Below, one piece after another: positions 1-8,113 of a stretch of DNA of 53,394 bases; within the stretch, counting starts at the first letter, position 1, and each line of letters begins with the position of its first letter. Source of the stretch: Variovorax sp. Root318D1. GTDB taxonomy: Bacteria > Pseudomonadota > Gammaproteobacteria > Burkholderiales > Burkholderiaceae_C. The notes under the pieces were generated by a model, which ran no database searches, was not told where the DNA came from, and worked only from the letters and a program-made list of their open reading frames with translations. The DNA is taken from the NCBI RefSeq assembly GCF_001424835.1, contig NZ_LMCQ01000005.1, positions 127,724 through 181,117 on the forward strand. The letters run 5' to 3'. The position numbers and the translations under genes are program-made.

Positions 1-422
1 ACAGCTGCGAGCCCTGATCCGCGAAACCCTGCGCTCCTCGGCGCATACAGAGGGGAGGGCAAACCACACGGGCCTTTGCTTCGCTCGGCCACCAGGCCAC
101 TGCGGCGCTGCGCGCCTCGGTGGTTGGTATGAGCCTGGGCTTGGGCTTCGGTATTGGCTGTTGGTCTTGGGGCCGAGCGAGAGCGAAGGCTGCCCGCTCC
201 CACCCCTTCTGTATGCGCCGAGGAGCGCAGATGCAGGCGGGATCAGGGCCGCAGCTGTTTGAGCGAAGCGAGTTCTGCACCCCTTCTGTATGCGCCGAGG
301 AGCGCAGATGCAGGCGGGATCAGGGCCGCAGCTGTTTGAGCGAAGCGAGTTCTGCGGACCCCCGCCGGAGTCGAGCACCGCAGGTTTCCCGCAGCGCAGC
401 GAAGGGACGCAGACAGTAGGGG
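1..422. repeat. intergenic inverted/tandem repeat cluster, truncated by the window edge
   Basis: No credible gene is seen in 1-522. Positions 1-56 carry a segment that reappears in reverse complement at 202-278 and again at 279-355; the shared core includes CTGCGCTCCTCGGCGCATAC on one side and its complement on the other. The same family, including GAGCGAAGCGAGTTCTGC-like and CCTGATCC-like blocks, is found at 33494-33836. The short open frames here vary with the repeats and look like no protein family. This is best read as a lineage-specific, palindromic intergenic repeat; mobility is inferred only from the multiple copies. Confidence 0.75.
202..355. repeat. perfect tandem duplication, 2 x 77 bp
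   Basis: Positions 202-278 and 279-355 are identical base for base by eye. Each unit starts ACCCCTTCTGTATGCGCC and ends GAGCGAAGCGAGTTCTGC. Identity over 77 bp implies a recent duplication or conversion. There are only two units and no spacers, so it is not a CRISPR. Confidence 0.9.
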
Positions 423-438
423 TCGCCTTTCTTTGCTT

Positions 439-464
439 ACTTTCTTTGCCGAAGCAAAGAAAGT
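439..464 (-). terminator. hairpin with UUCG tetraloop downstream of the ABC exporter operon
   Basis: ACTTTCTTTGC (439-449) and GCAAAGAAAGT (454-464) are perfect 11-bp arms around CGAA. Read on the minus strand, the direction of the exporter genes, the loop is TTCG closed by C-G, the very stable C(UUCG)G class. No U-run follows, so it may protect the mRNA 3' end or act as part of a repeat rather than as a classic intrinsic terminator. Confidence 0.55.
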
Positions 465-522
465 GAGTCGCCCGCCGGGGCGAGACCCGGCCTCGGGAAA
501 GAAAAAGAACCCGTAAAAACAG

Positions 523-1368
523 CTATCCCCGAAACCTCTTCCGAGTCAAAGCCAAAGCAATCCAAAAGGCCACAACCGCATAAACCGCCAACACTCCCCC
601 GTGCAGCCACCAGTCCGTAGGCCACTGGTCCATGAACAGCGGCCTCACCAGCGCCACCGCAGTAGTCAGCGGCAACCAAGCCGCCACAGCCCGAACAGCA
701 GAAGGCAATTGCTCCAGCGGAAAGAACACGCCACTTAAGAACATCATCGGCGTCATGAACAGCGTGAAGTAATAGGTGAAGAAGTCATACCCCTTCGCCA
801 GCGCATTGAAGATCAGCGCAATGGACGAGAACGTGATGCCGGCCCCGATCAGCACCATCCATGCGACCACCAGCTTCGGACTGTGGCTGATCCCCAGCCC
901 GAGCATCACGAAAAGGATCGCGGTCACGGTGAAGATCGACTTGAAGGCGGCCCACAGCATCTCCGCCAGCACGATGTCATCGAGCCCGACCGGCGCGTTC
1001 ATGATGCCGTCCCAGGTTTTCTGCACGTGCATGCGCGAGAAGGCCGAGTACAGCGCCTCGAAGCTCGCGGCGTTCATCGCGCTCATGCAGATCGAGCCGC
1101 TCGCCAGAAAGAGGATGTAGGGCACCCGCGTTCCGTTGACCGACACCTCGCCGACAAGCGCGCCCATACCGTAGCCGAAGGCCACGAGCCAGATCAGCGG
1201 CTCGGCGATGTTGCCGATGAGGCTCGGGATCGCGAGCTTTTTCCACACCAGCAGGTTGCGCAGGAAAACCGGCCACCAGCGCAGCGAAAGCTCGGGCGCG
1301 CGCCATACCGAAGGCGGTGGCGGCGTGGCGCCGAGGGCCGTAGATGGTGTTGTCGTCGTCGTGTTCAT
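523..1368 (-). CDS. ABC-2 type transporter permease (NodJ-like)
   Basis: A 281-residue inner-membrane protein with about six hydrophobic segments starting near residue 45, preceded by a Thr/Pro-rich cytoplasmic tail. The LSGVFFP block at 211-217 is typical of the ABC-2/NodJ permease family, which exports lipo-oligosaccharides, drugs or polymers. It starts 3 bp after the stop of the ATPase gene (1372-2319), so the two form a two-gene exporter operon. The substrate cannot be told from sequence; nodulation factor export should not be assumed. The length is slightly above the usual 260 or so because of the N-terminal tail. Confidence 0.88.
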   Translation of the reverse strand: MNTTTTTPSTALGATPPPPSVWRAPELSLRWWPVFLRNLLVWKKLAIPSLIGNIAEPLIWLVAFGYGMGALVGEVSVNGTRVPYILFLASGSICMSAMNAASFEALYSAFSRMHVQKTWDGIMNAPVGLDDIVLAEMLWAAFKSIFTVTAILFVMLGLGISHSPKLVVAWMVLIGAGITFSSIALIFNALAKGYDFFTYYFTLFMTPMMFLSGVFFPLEQLPSAVRAVAAWLPLTTAVALVRPLFMDQWPTDWWLHGGVLAVYAVVAFWIALALTRKRFRG

Positions 1369-1371
1369 GGA

Positions 1372-2319
1372 TCAGCCCTCCTGGCGAATCTGCCGGCCCG
1401 TGAGCTTGAGAAAAAGGTCTTCGAGGTTCGCGGGCCGATGAAAGGTGCGCAGCCGGCCGTGCTGCGCCAGCGCATCGAGCAGGCGGCGTGCATCCTGCGT
1501 GTAGAAGAACACCGTCTCTCCGCTCACTTCCACGCGGGCCGCCATGGCCTTGAGTTCGGGCGACTCGGCCAGCGAGAGCGCGCCGTTGCCATACACCTCG
1601 ACCACATCGGGTTCCAGGTGCTCGGCGATCAGGTCGCGCGGCCGTCCTTCGGCAATCTTTCGGCCGTGGTCGAGCACCAGCAGGCGCGAGCACAGGCGCT
1701 CGGCCTCGTCCATGAAGTGCGTCGTCAGGAGGATCGACTTGCCCTGCTGAAGCAGCACCTGCAGCCGCTCCCACATCAGGTGCCGCGCCTGCGGATCGAG
1801 CCCGGTGGTCGGCTCGTCGAGCAGCAGCAGCTTGGGGTCGTTCACCAGCGCGCGCGCCAGCGAAAGGCGCCGTCGCATGCCGCCCGACAGCTCGCCCGGC
1901 TTCGCATTCGCCTTGTGCGAGAGGGCGGCAAACTCCAGCAGCTGCGGTACGCGCTCGCTCGCCTGCGACTTGCTGAAGCCGAAGTAGCGGCCGTACACCA
2001 CGAGGTTCTCGGCGCAGCTGAAGTCGGGGTCGAGCGTGTCGAACTGCGAGACCACGCCAAGCTGCGCCTTGATGGCGAGCGCATCGCGCGGCATTTGCAG
2101 GCCCAGCGCCGAGATCTCGCCGCCGTCGGGCATGGTCAGGCCCAGGCACATGCGGATCGTGGTGGTCTTGCCGGCGCCGTTCGGCCCGATCACGCCCAGG
2201 CATTCGCCGGGCGAGATCTCGAACGACAGGTCGTCGACGACGGTGGTGTCGCCATAGCGCTTCTGAAGATGGCTGGCGCGGAAAAGGGGGGTGGACGAAG
2301 AAGAGTAGGAGGATGGCAC
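1372..2319 (-). CDS. ABC transporter ATP-binding protein (NodI/DrrA-like)
   Basis: The reading frame runs far upstream without a stop, but ABC homology begins at about residue 13 of a protein starting at the GTG at 2319 (315 residues). Walker [10 protein letters not shown] lies at 45-53, signature LSGGM at 144-148, Walker B LLLLDEP at 164-170 and the switch His at 201. The C-terminal third is the variable DrrA/NodI extension. It energises the ABC-2 permease encoded immediately downstream. The GTG start has only a weak purine-rich stretch upstream, so the exact start is less certain than the function. Confidence 0.88.
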   Translation of the reverse strand: MPSSYSSSSTPLFRASHLQKRYGDTTVVDDLSFEISPGECLGVIGPNGAGKTTTIRMCLGLTMPDGGEISALGLQMPRDALAIKAQLGVVSQFDTLDPDFSCAENLVVYGRYFGFSKSQASERVPQLLEFAALSHKANAKPGELSGGMRRRLSLARALVNDPKLLLLDEPTTGLDPQARHLMWERLQVLLQQGKSILLTTHFMDEAERLCSRLLVLDHGRKIAEGRPRDLIAEHLEPDVVEVYGNGALSLAESPELKAMAARVEVSGETVFFYTQDARRLLDALAQHGRLRTFHRPANLEDLFLKLTGRQIRQEG

Positions 2320-2411
2320 GCGGTCATTCTGGCCCAGGCGCGCGAAGCCTGCCGCCCACGCTTCAACCGATGGACAACGCTCGGGAGTTCGGGGCAGCAG
2401 GTGCGGGAGCC

Positions 2412-3302
2412 CTACATCCGCAAGCCGCTGAACTCGGTCTTCATCCAGTCGATGAAAGCCCGCGTGCGCGCCGGCAGCAGCCGCGCGTTCGGGTAGATCA
2501 CGCTCACTGGCCGCGGTGGCGGTTCGTAGTCTTCGAGCACCAGCTTCAATCGGCCTTGCGCCACGTACGGCAACACCTGGTACGAGAAGAAAGTGCCAAA
2601 CCCCATGCCCGCGGCGCACGCCTCCACGGCGGGCGCGAGGTGGTTGAACTCGAGCCGGTTGCTGGGCGTCACGCTCACGGTCTTGCCGCCCTCGTGGAAC
2701 TGCCACTGCGGCGGCGCGTCGATGCGGCCGCGCACGCAGGGGGCGCCGGCAAGGTCGCGCGGGTGCCGCGGCGTGCCATGGAGCGCGAGGAACTCGGGGC
2801 TCGCCGCCACCACGCGCCGGATGGTGCCGAGCGTCTGCGCCACGAGCGATGAATCCTGCAGCGGGCTGATGCGGATGCCGATGTCGATGTTTTCCTCGAG
2901 CAGGTTCACCGTGCGGTCGTACAGCAGCACGCTGCAGCGCACCTTGTCGTAGCGCTTCATGAAGCGCGTGATGGCCGGCGCCACGTACATGTGGCCGAAC
3001 AGCACCGGCGCGGTGATGGTGAGCAGGCCCGCGGGCTCGTGCGCCTCGGCCTTGAGCGCGAGGTCGGCGGCGTCGGCCGCGAGCAGCACCTCCCGCACGC
3101 TGGGCAAATAGTGGCGGCCTTCCTCGGTCAGCGAGAGGCGGCGCGTGGTGCGATGAAAGAGGCGCACGCCCAGGTGCGCCTCTAGTGCCGCGAGCGAGCG
3201 CACGACCGCGGGCAGCGAACTGCCCATCGATTCGGCGGCGCGGGTCAGGCTGCCCTGCTCGGCAATCTGCACGAAGGTCTGCATGGCTTTGAAGCGGTCC
3301 AT
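2412..3302 (-). CDS. LysR family transcriptional regulator
   Basis: A 296-residue LysR-type regulator. The N-terminal winged helix-turn-helix spans residues 1-60 (FVQIAEQGSLTRAAESMGSS, then LEAHLGVRLFHRTTRRLSLT). The effector domain follows from about residue 90, ending WMKTEFSGL. It is divergent from the GST gene at 3419, the usual arrangement in which a LysR protein controls its neighbour and itself from the shared gap. A GAATGGCTATTC palindrome lies in that gap at 3341-3352. The effector is unknown. Confidence 0.9.
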   Translation of the reverse strand: MDRFKAMQTFVQIAEQGSLTRAAESMGSSLPAVVRSLAALEAHLGVRLFHRTTRRLSLTEEGRHYLPSVREVLLAADAADLALKAEAHEPAGLLTITAPVLFGHMYVAPAITRFMKRYDKVRCSVLLYDRTVNLLEENIDIGIRISPLQDSSLVAQTLGTIRRVVAASPEFLALHGTPRHPRDLAGAPCVRGRIDAPPQWQFHEGGKTVSVTPSNRLEFNHLAPAVEACAAGMGFGTFFSYQVLPYVAQGRLKLVLEDYEPPPRPVSVIYPNARLLPARTRAFIDWMKTEFSGLRM

Positions 3303-3340
3303 GACCCAATTAAACCGGAAAAAGCAGCAGTCAAATTCAA

Positions 3341-3352
3341 GAATGGCTATTC
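3341..3352. promoter_or_regulatory. candidate LysR operator half-site pair
   Basis: GAATGGCTATTC has GAAT/ATTC arms in the 116-bp gap between the LysR gene and the GST gene. Its position suits a LysR recognition site, but such short palindromes arise by chance, and no second site was confirmed. Confidence 0.25.
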
Positions 3353-3418
3353 ATTCATTTGCCGCAAGAGAGAAGAATCGGGACACGCCATCAAACCATT
3401 GCAAAAAAGGACTTCTCC

Positions 3419-4075
3419 ATGAACGCCGTTGCCAGCCTTCCCGCCCAACCGATCAAGCTCTACGGCAGCGCCATCTCGGGCCATGTGCACCGGGTGCGCT
3501 TGTTTCTCTCGATGCTCGGCTTGCCCTTCGAAAGCATCGAGCTCGACCTGAAGCAGCGCGCGAACCGCACGCCCGAGTTTCTGGCACGCAACCCCTTCGG
3601 CCAGGTGCCGGTGATCGAGGACGGCGAGGTCACGCTGGCCGATTCGAACGCGATCCTGGTCTACCTCAACGAGCGCTATGCCTCCGATCCGGCGCGCTGG
3701 ATGCCGCGCGATCCGGTTGGCGCGGCGCGTGTGCAGCGCTGGTTCTCGGTGGCGGCGGGGCCGCTGGCCTATGGTCCGGCGGCGGCGCGCGTCATGGCGC
3801 TGTTCGGCCGCACCGACTCCGGCGAAGCTGCGACGCGCTCGCATGCGCTGCTGGCGGTGATGGAGATCCACCTGGCGCAGCTGCCCTTCCTGGCCGGCCC
3901 TTCCTCCACGCTGGCCGACATTGCGAACTACGCCTACGTGGCGCATGCGCCCGAAGGCAGCGTGTCGCTCGATCCGTATCCGCATGTGCGCGCCTGGCTC
4001 GCGCGCGTGGAGACCTTGCCCGGCTTCGTGCCGATGGTGCGCACGCCGGTCGGCCTCGCGGCGGCGGCATCATGA
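3419..4075 (+). CDS. glutathione S-transferase family protein
   Basis: The start at 3419 is preceded by AAAAAAGGA; the frame opens upstream, but homology begins at about residue 10. The 218-residue protein has an N-terminal thioredoxin-like glutathione site (residues 10-85, with NPFGQVPVIEDG and then DSNAILVYL, the Pro and Ser contacting glutathione) and an alpha-helical C-terminal domain containing the FLAGPSSTLADI N-capping motif. It probably conjugates glutathione to an electrophile or protects against peroxides. Its stop overlaps the next start as ATGA, so it is translationally coupled to the flavoprotein gene at 4072, and it is likely controlled by the divergent LysR protein. Confidence 0.92.
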   Translation: MNAVASLPAQPIKLYGSAISGHVHRVRLFLSMLGLPFESIELDLKQRANRTPEFLARNPFGQVPVIEDGEVTLADSNAILVYLNERYASDPARWMPRDPVGAARVQRWFSVAAGPLAYGPAAARVMALFGRTDSGEAATRSHALLAVMEIHLAQLPFLAGPSSTLADIANYAYVAHAPEGSVSLDPYPHVRAWLARVETLPGFVPMVRTPVGLAAAAS

Positions 4076-5040
4076 TCGCCGCACCCTTCCACGCCGGCGA
4101 GCGCGCGCTGCAAGCCCAGACCGGCTGGCGCGATCGCATGGAGGCCGCGGGCCCGCGCGTGATCCGCGACTACATGCCCGATCAGCACCGCGAGTTCTTC
4201 GCGCAGCTGCCGTTCCTCGTGGTGGGCAGCCTCGATGCCAGCCTGCAGCCCTGGGCCAGCATGCTCGCGGCGCCTGCGGGGTTCGTACATTCGCCCGACG
4301 CCACGCACCTGCGCATCGATGCGCTACCGGCGGCCGGCGATCCGCTGACCGGCCAGCTCGCGCAAGGCGCTTCGCTGGGTCTCTTGGGCATCGAGCCCCA
4401 CACGCGGCGGCGCAACCGCATGAACGGCATGGTCGAGTCGCTCGATGGCGCGGGCTTCACGGTCGAGGTGCAGCAGAGCTTCGGCAACTGCCCGCGCTAC
4501 ATCCAGGCGCGCGAACCCGTGTTTGCGGCTGCGCGCAACAACATCGGCGCGCCGGTGCAGCGGCTCGACAGGCTCGACCTGGCTGCCGAGCGGCTCATCG
4601 GCAGCGCGGACACGCTGTTCATCGCCACGGCGTACCCGGAAGAAGCTGCGGCCGGCGACGATGCCGATGCAAGGTCACACGGCGTCGACGTGTCGCACCG
4701 CGGCGGCCTGCCGGGCTTCATTCGCGTCGACGAAGGCGGCGTGCTCACGGTGCCGGACTTCAACGGCAATCGCTTCTTCAACACGCTGGGCAACCTGGTG
4801 GCGCATCCGCGCGCGGGCCTGCTGTTCATCGACTTCGACAGCGGCGAGCTCTTGCACGTGGCGGCCACGGCCGAGATCGTGCTGGACGGGCCGGAGCTCG
4901 CCCAGTTCGAAGGGGCAGAGCGGCTGCTGCGGCTGCATGTCGACCATGCATTGCGCCGGCCTGCCGCGCTGCCGCTGCGCTGGGGCGATGCCGAGCTGTC
5001 GCCGCACCTGGCGGGCACGGGGCGCTGGGCCCGTCAGTGA
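4072..5040 (+). CDS. pyridoxamine 5'-phosphate oxidase-like FMN-binding protein
   Basis: A 322-residue protein of the large PPOX-like flavin-binding class. A split-barrel segment occurs near residues 45-110 (FLVVGSLDASLQPWASM) and again at about 210-290 (PGFIRVDEGGVLTVPDFNGN, then NTLGNLVAHPRAGLLFIDF). The NPRAG-like block is where FMN phosphate is bound in this family. Such proteins reduce or oxidise small molecules using flavin, but the substrate is unknown. ATGA overlap with the GST gene argues for joint synthesis. The 3' end overlaps the convergent P450 gene by 7 bp. Confidence 0.82.
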   Translation: MIAAPFHAGERALQAQTGWRDRMEAAGPRVIRDYMPDQHREFFAQLPFLVVGSLDASLQPWASMLAAPAGFVHSPDATHLRIDALPAAGDPLTGQLAQGASLGLLGIEPHTRRRNRMNGMVESLDGAGFTVEVQQSFGNCPRYIQAREPVFAAARNNIGAPVQRLDRLDLAAERLIGSADTLFIATAYPEEAAAGDDADARSHGVDVSHRGGLPGFIRVDEGGVLTVPDFNGNRFFNTLGNLVAHPRAGLLFIDFDSGELLHVAATAEIVLDGPELAQFEGAERLLRLHVDHALRRPAALPLRWGDAELSPHLAGTGRWARQ

Positions 5041-6206
5041 AAAACCGGAATGCGCGCGTTGGTTGAAGGGCGGTAGCTCCAGCCGCGTTCGCGCATCGCA
5101 CCGAGATCGGGCGCACGACTCAGCAAAGCCTCGAGCCCCGCGGCCGCGAGCGTGCAGGCCAGCGCTTGCCCCGGACAGGCGTGCACGCCGTGGCCGAAGC
5201 CGAGATTACGGCGCCGTGCGCGCGAAAGCATGAAGCGGTCGGGGTCGGGGTTGAAGGCCGGGTCGCGATTCGCAGCCGCCAGCACGAGCAGCACCGCATC
5301 ACCAGCCGCCAACGTCGTGCCTGCGATGGTGATGGGTTCGACGCAGAAGCGGCGCGTGTTCTGCACCGATGGGTTGTGCCGCGCGGTCTCCTCGACGACG
5401 GCCTGTAGTCCGACGCGCGTTCGTGCGGCTTCACGCAGCGAAGGCTCGCGCATCAACGCGATGAGGCTGTTGCCCAGCAGGCCCGCCGTCGCATCGCAGG
5501 TTTGCGATAGCAGGCCGACGAGGTTGGCAAGCAGCGAACGCGGAAGACGTGCGCCAGAATCGCTTTCGGCCAGCACCGCCGCGAGCAAGCTTCCGCGTCG
5601 CGGCGGCGTGCCCGCGGTCAAAGCCTCGAAGCGCGCCATGAGTTCGTTCGCTGCGACGCTGGCGGCTTGCAACTGGTCGGCGCTGGAGAGCGGCGACAGG
5701 CAGGCGACGAAATCGCGCATCCAGCGGTCGACCTGCGGCAGCGCCTCGTCGGCGAAGCCGAGCAGATGAGCCACCGCCCGCACCGGCATGGAGAACAGCG
5801 CATTGGACAAGGGTTGTGTGGGCACACCGCGCCCAACCTGCAAGGCCGCCGAATAAACGCTACCGAGGTCCAGCCCGGCCAATGCGCGTTGCAGCGCGGG
5901 GCGGTGCGCTTCGTGCGCGGCGCCATCGTTCATGCGCACCAGATGGCCGAACACCTCACCGGCCGGGCTGCCCAGGATGGCGCTCGGCACCGGTTCGGCG
6001 GCTGGCCGCACGCGCAGCGCGCCGTGCGCGAGCAGCAGCGACTCGATGACGTCGGCGCGGCTCGCGACCCACGCGCGCAGCGTATCGTTCCACACGAGCG
6101 GCAGACCCGCGCGGAGTTCGGCATAGAAAGGATAGGGGTCGATGTGCGTGACGGCGGCGACCGGGTCGAGAGGGTTGACGGCGGAAGAAGTGGAGCTCGG
6201 ATTCAT
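5034..6206 (-). CDS. cytochrome P450
   Basis: With a start at 6206 (MNPSSTS) the protein has 390 residues; an upstream Met at 6239 would fall in the operator region. The heme-ligand loop FGHGVHACPG places the thiolate Cys at about residue 344. The K-helix ExxR is present as ETAR, and an I-helix-like segment reads QTCDATAG, somewhat diverged from the usual AGxDTT. It is a soluble class I bacterial P450 needing a ferredoxin and reductase; none is adjacent. The divergent ArsR-type regulator and the palindrome between them suggest local control. The substrate is unknown. Confidence 0.9.
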   Translation of the reverse strand: MNPSSTSSAVNPLDPVAAVTHIDPYPFYAELRAGLPLVWNDTLRAWVASRADVIESLLLAHGALRVRPAAEPVPSAILGSPAGEVFGHLVRMNDGAAHEAHRPALQRALAGLDLGSVYSAALQVGRGVPTQPLSNALFSMPVRAVAHLLGFADEALPQVDRWMRDFVACLSPLSSADQLQAASVAANELMARFEALTAGTPPRRGSLLAAVLAESDSGARLPRSLLANLVGLLSQTCDATAGLLGNSLIALMREPSLREAARTRVGLQAVVEETARHNPSVQNTRRFCVEPITIAGTTLAAGDAVLLVLAAANRDPAFNPDPDRFMLSRARRRNLGFGHGVHACPGQALACTLAAAGLEALLSRAPDLGAMRERGWSYRPSTNARIPVFH

Positions 6207-6233
6207 GGCCGCAGTGTGCAATCGAGGCCGTCG

Positions 6234-6261
6234 CCACACTTCGCCCGTGAACGAAGTGTGG
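6234..6261. promoter_or_regulatory. perfect 10-bp inverted repeat, candidate operator for the ArsR-type regulator
   Basis: CCACACTTCG (6234-6243) and CGAAGTGTGG (6252-6261) are perfect arms around an 8-bp spacer. The site sits between the divergent P450 (start 6206) and ArsR-type (start 6289) genes, where it could block both promoters. Winged-helix ArsR dimers typically bind such dyads. Confidence 0.6.
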
Positions 6262-6288
6262 ATTGCGTCGGCGACTTACGATCGGCGC

Positions 6289-6993
6289 ATGGACACGTCC
6301 TCCCAATCCTCCTCATCGAACGCCGATTTCCAGCTGGCCCGTTTGGCCGGCGCCATTGCCGAGCCCGCGCGCGCCCGCATGCTGAGTTGCCTGATGGACG
6401 GCCATGCGCGCACTGCCACCGAGCTCGCTGCGGTGGCCGAGGTGGCCGCTTCCACCGCCAGCGCGCATCTTGCACGCCTTAAGGAAGAGCGGCTGGTCGA
6501 GTTGCTGGTGCAAGGCAAGCACCGCTACTTTCGCCTGGCCGGCGACAACGTTGCCGCTGCGCTCGAGAGCCTCATGGTGGTGGCCGGCGCGCCGCGCGTG
6601 GCCGAGTTCAAGCCAAGCACACCAAGCCGGCTGCGCACCGCGCGCACCTGCTACGACCACATGGCGGGCACGGCCGGCGTCGCGCTGCATGACCGGCTGC
6701 ATGCGCAGGGCTGGCTCAGCGGACTGCAGAGCGGTTCGTACGAGCTCACGCCCGAAGGTGCCATCGCGCTGGAGAGCCTGGGTGTCGAGATCGACGCGGT
6801 GCGCCGCTCGCGGCGGCGCTTTGCCTGCGCCTGCCTCGACTGGAGCGAGCGCCGTCCGCATCTGGGAGGTGCGCTCGGTGCGGCGTGGCTCCAGTTGTCG
6901 CTGCGCCGCGGCTGGGTGCGGCAGGCGCTTGATGGGCGCGAGCTGACACTCACGCCCAAGGCGCAGCGCGAGATGCCGGAGTTGTTCCCCTGA
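6289..6993 (+). CDS. ArsR family winged-helix transcriptional regulator
   Basis: The start at 6289 gives 234 residues, longer than the 100-120 of simple ArsR proteins. The winged helix is at about residues 10-80 (ARLAGAIAEPARARMLSCLM, TASAHLARLKEERLVELLVQ, GKHRYFRLAG). A C-terminal domain of about 140 residues follows (TARTCYDHMAGTAGVALHDR), as in the YdfF/ygaV-like long group. The CxC-type metal motif of arsenic sensors is not seen in the recognition helix, so the inducer is more likely organic. It is divergent from the P450 gene, which it probably represses. Confidence 0.85.
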   Translation: MDTSSQSSSSNADFQLARLAGAIAEPARARMLSCLMDGHARTATELAAVAEVAASTASAHLARLKEERLVELLVQGKHRYFRLAGDNVAAALESLMVVAGAPRVAEFKPSTPSRLRTARTCYDHMAGTAGVALHDRLHAQGWLSGLQSGSYELTPEGAIALESLGVEIDAVRRSRRRFACACLDWSERRPHLGGALGAAWLQLSLRRGWVRQALDGRELTLTPKAQREMPELFP

Positions 6994-7002
6994 AAAGCCT
7001 CT

Positions 7003-8013
7003 TCAGGCCTTCAGTTTGAGCAGATAGATCATCGGACCGGCCATGGCCAGGTCCAGTTCGAGAAAGCTCTCGAAATCCTTGCCCGCCATCCAGTACGCAT
7101 CCCAATTGTTGCGCTTGATGGTCTTTTGCCAAACGTCCGCGGTGGTGGCGCGGTGCACGGCTTCGAGCAGCACGGCCTTGCGTTCCGCGGGCACCTTCTT
7201 GCCGGTGAGCACACCGCGCCAGTTGGCAAGGTCGGCGTCCACGCCCTGCTCGCGCACCGACGGAATGCCGAGAAACGGCCGCTTCGACGACACGCCGATG
7301 GCGCGCAGCTTGCCGCTGGCGAGGCTCTCGCTGAATTCGCTGAAGCCCGAGATTCCCGCCACGGCCTTGCCGGTGGTGAGCGCCTCCACCACCTGGGCGC
7401 CGCCGGGGTAGGGCTGATAGGCCAAGTTGGCGGCGTTGCCGGCCACGCGGGCCAGCATGCCGGCGTACATGTGGTCCACGCCCCCCGCCGAGCCGCCGGC
7501 GATCACGGTCTTGGCCGCATCGGCGCGCAACTGGGCGATCAGGTCCTTCGGCGTCTTGATGGGCGAGTCGGCCTTGACCGCCACCACTTCGTAGTCGCTG
7601 GTGAGACGCGCGACGGGCGCGACCTGCGCCATGGTGACGGCCGGCTTCTGCAGCGCCACCGCACCGACCATGACCATGCCGCTCATCAGCAGCGTGTCGG
7701 GATCGGCATCGTATTTTTCGACGTACTTGGCCAAGCCGATGGTGCCGCCCTTGCCGCCAATGTTTTCGTACGCCACCTCGCCCGCTGCGCCCGAGGCCAG
7801 CAGCGCCGCGCCGAGCGCGCGGCCGGTCTGGTCCCAGCCGCCGCCTTCATTGGCCGGAATGACGATGCGCAGCTTGGAGACGAGTTGCGGCTCGGCTGCC
7901 CCGGCGGCACGCGGCCACAGAGCGGCGTGCCCGGCGCCCGCGACGGCGGCCGCGCCCGCCATCCATGCGTTGAAATTGCGGCGTGAAAGGCCCGCGAGCG
8001 ACGAACGAGGCAT
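7003..8013 (-). CDS. Bug family tripartite tricarboxylate transporter substrate-binding protein
   Basis: A 336-residue periplasmic binding protein. The N-terminus has a Tat-like signal (LSRRNFNAWMAGAAAVAG) with cleavage near residues 39-40. The mature protein shows Bug/TctC features: IVIPANEGGGWDQTGRALGA, then ENIGGKGGTIGLAKYVEKY. These proteins capture carboxylates for TctAB permeases, or act as orphan receptors. No TctA or TctB gene is adjacent, so this is one of the many orphan Bug genes of Burkholderiales, and the ligand is unknown. Confidence 0.88.
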   Translation of the reverse strand: MPRSSLAGLSRRNFNAWMAGAAAVAGAGHAALWPRAAGAAEPQLVSKLRIVIPANEGGGWDQTGRALGAALLASGAAGEVAYENIGGKGGTIGLAKYVEKYDADPDTLLMSGMVMVGAVALQKPAVTMAQVAPVARLTSDYEVVAVKADSPIKTPKDLIAQLRADAAKTVIAGGSAGGVDHMYAGMLARVAGNAANLAYQPYPGGAQVVEALTTGKAVAGISGFSEFSESLASGKLRAIGVSSKRPFLGIPSVREQGVDADLANWRGVLTGKKVPAERKAVLLEAVHRATTADVWQKTIKRNNWDAYWMAGKDFESFLELDLAMAGPMIYLLKLKA

Positions 8014-8113
8014 TTTGTTTCCAGTTGTTCAGAATAGTAACTGAATGATCCACGCGAATTGCGTCGCCTGCCTACACCTGGAAGTAGGTGAAAACCCTAG
8101 GAAGTGCCAACTA

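Noticed and set aside
202..355. Two repeated units as a CRISPR remnant
   Set aside because: The units are directly adjacent with no spacer, are 77 bp long, and no cas gene is near.
120..419. 99-residue frame at the left edge
   Set aside because: It is made of the tandem repeat units and shows the repeated peptide only because the DNA is duplicated.
2319..3309. N-terminal extension of the ABC ATPase to 3309
   Set aside because: That part is antisense to the LysR gene and has no ABC homology; the GTG at 2319 fits the domain start.
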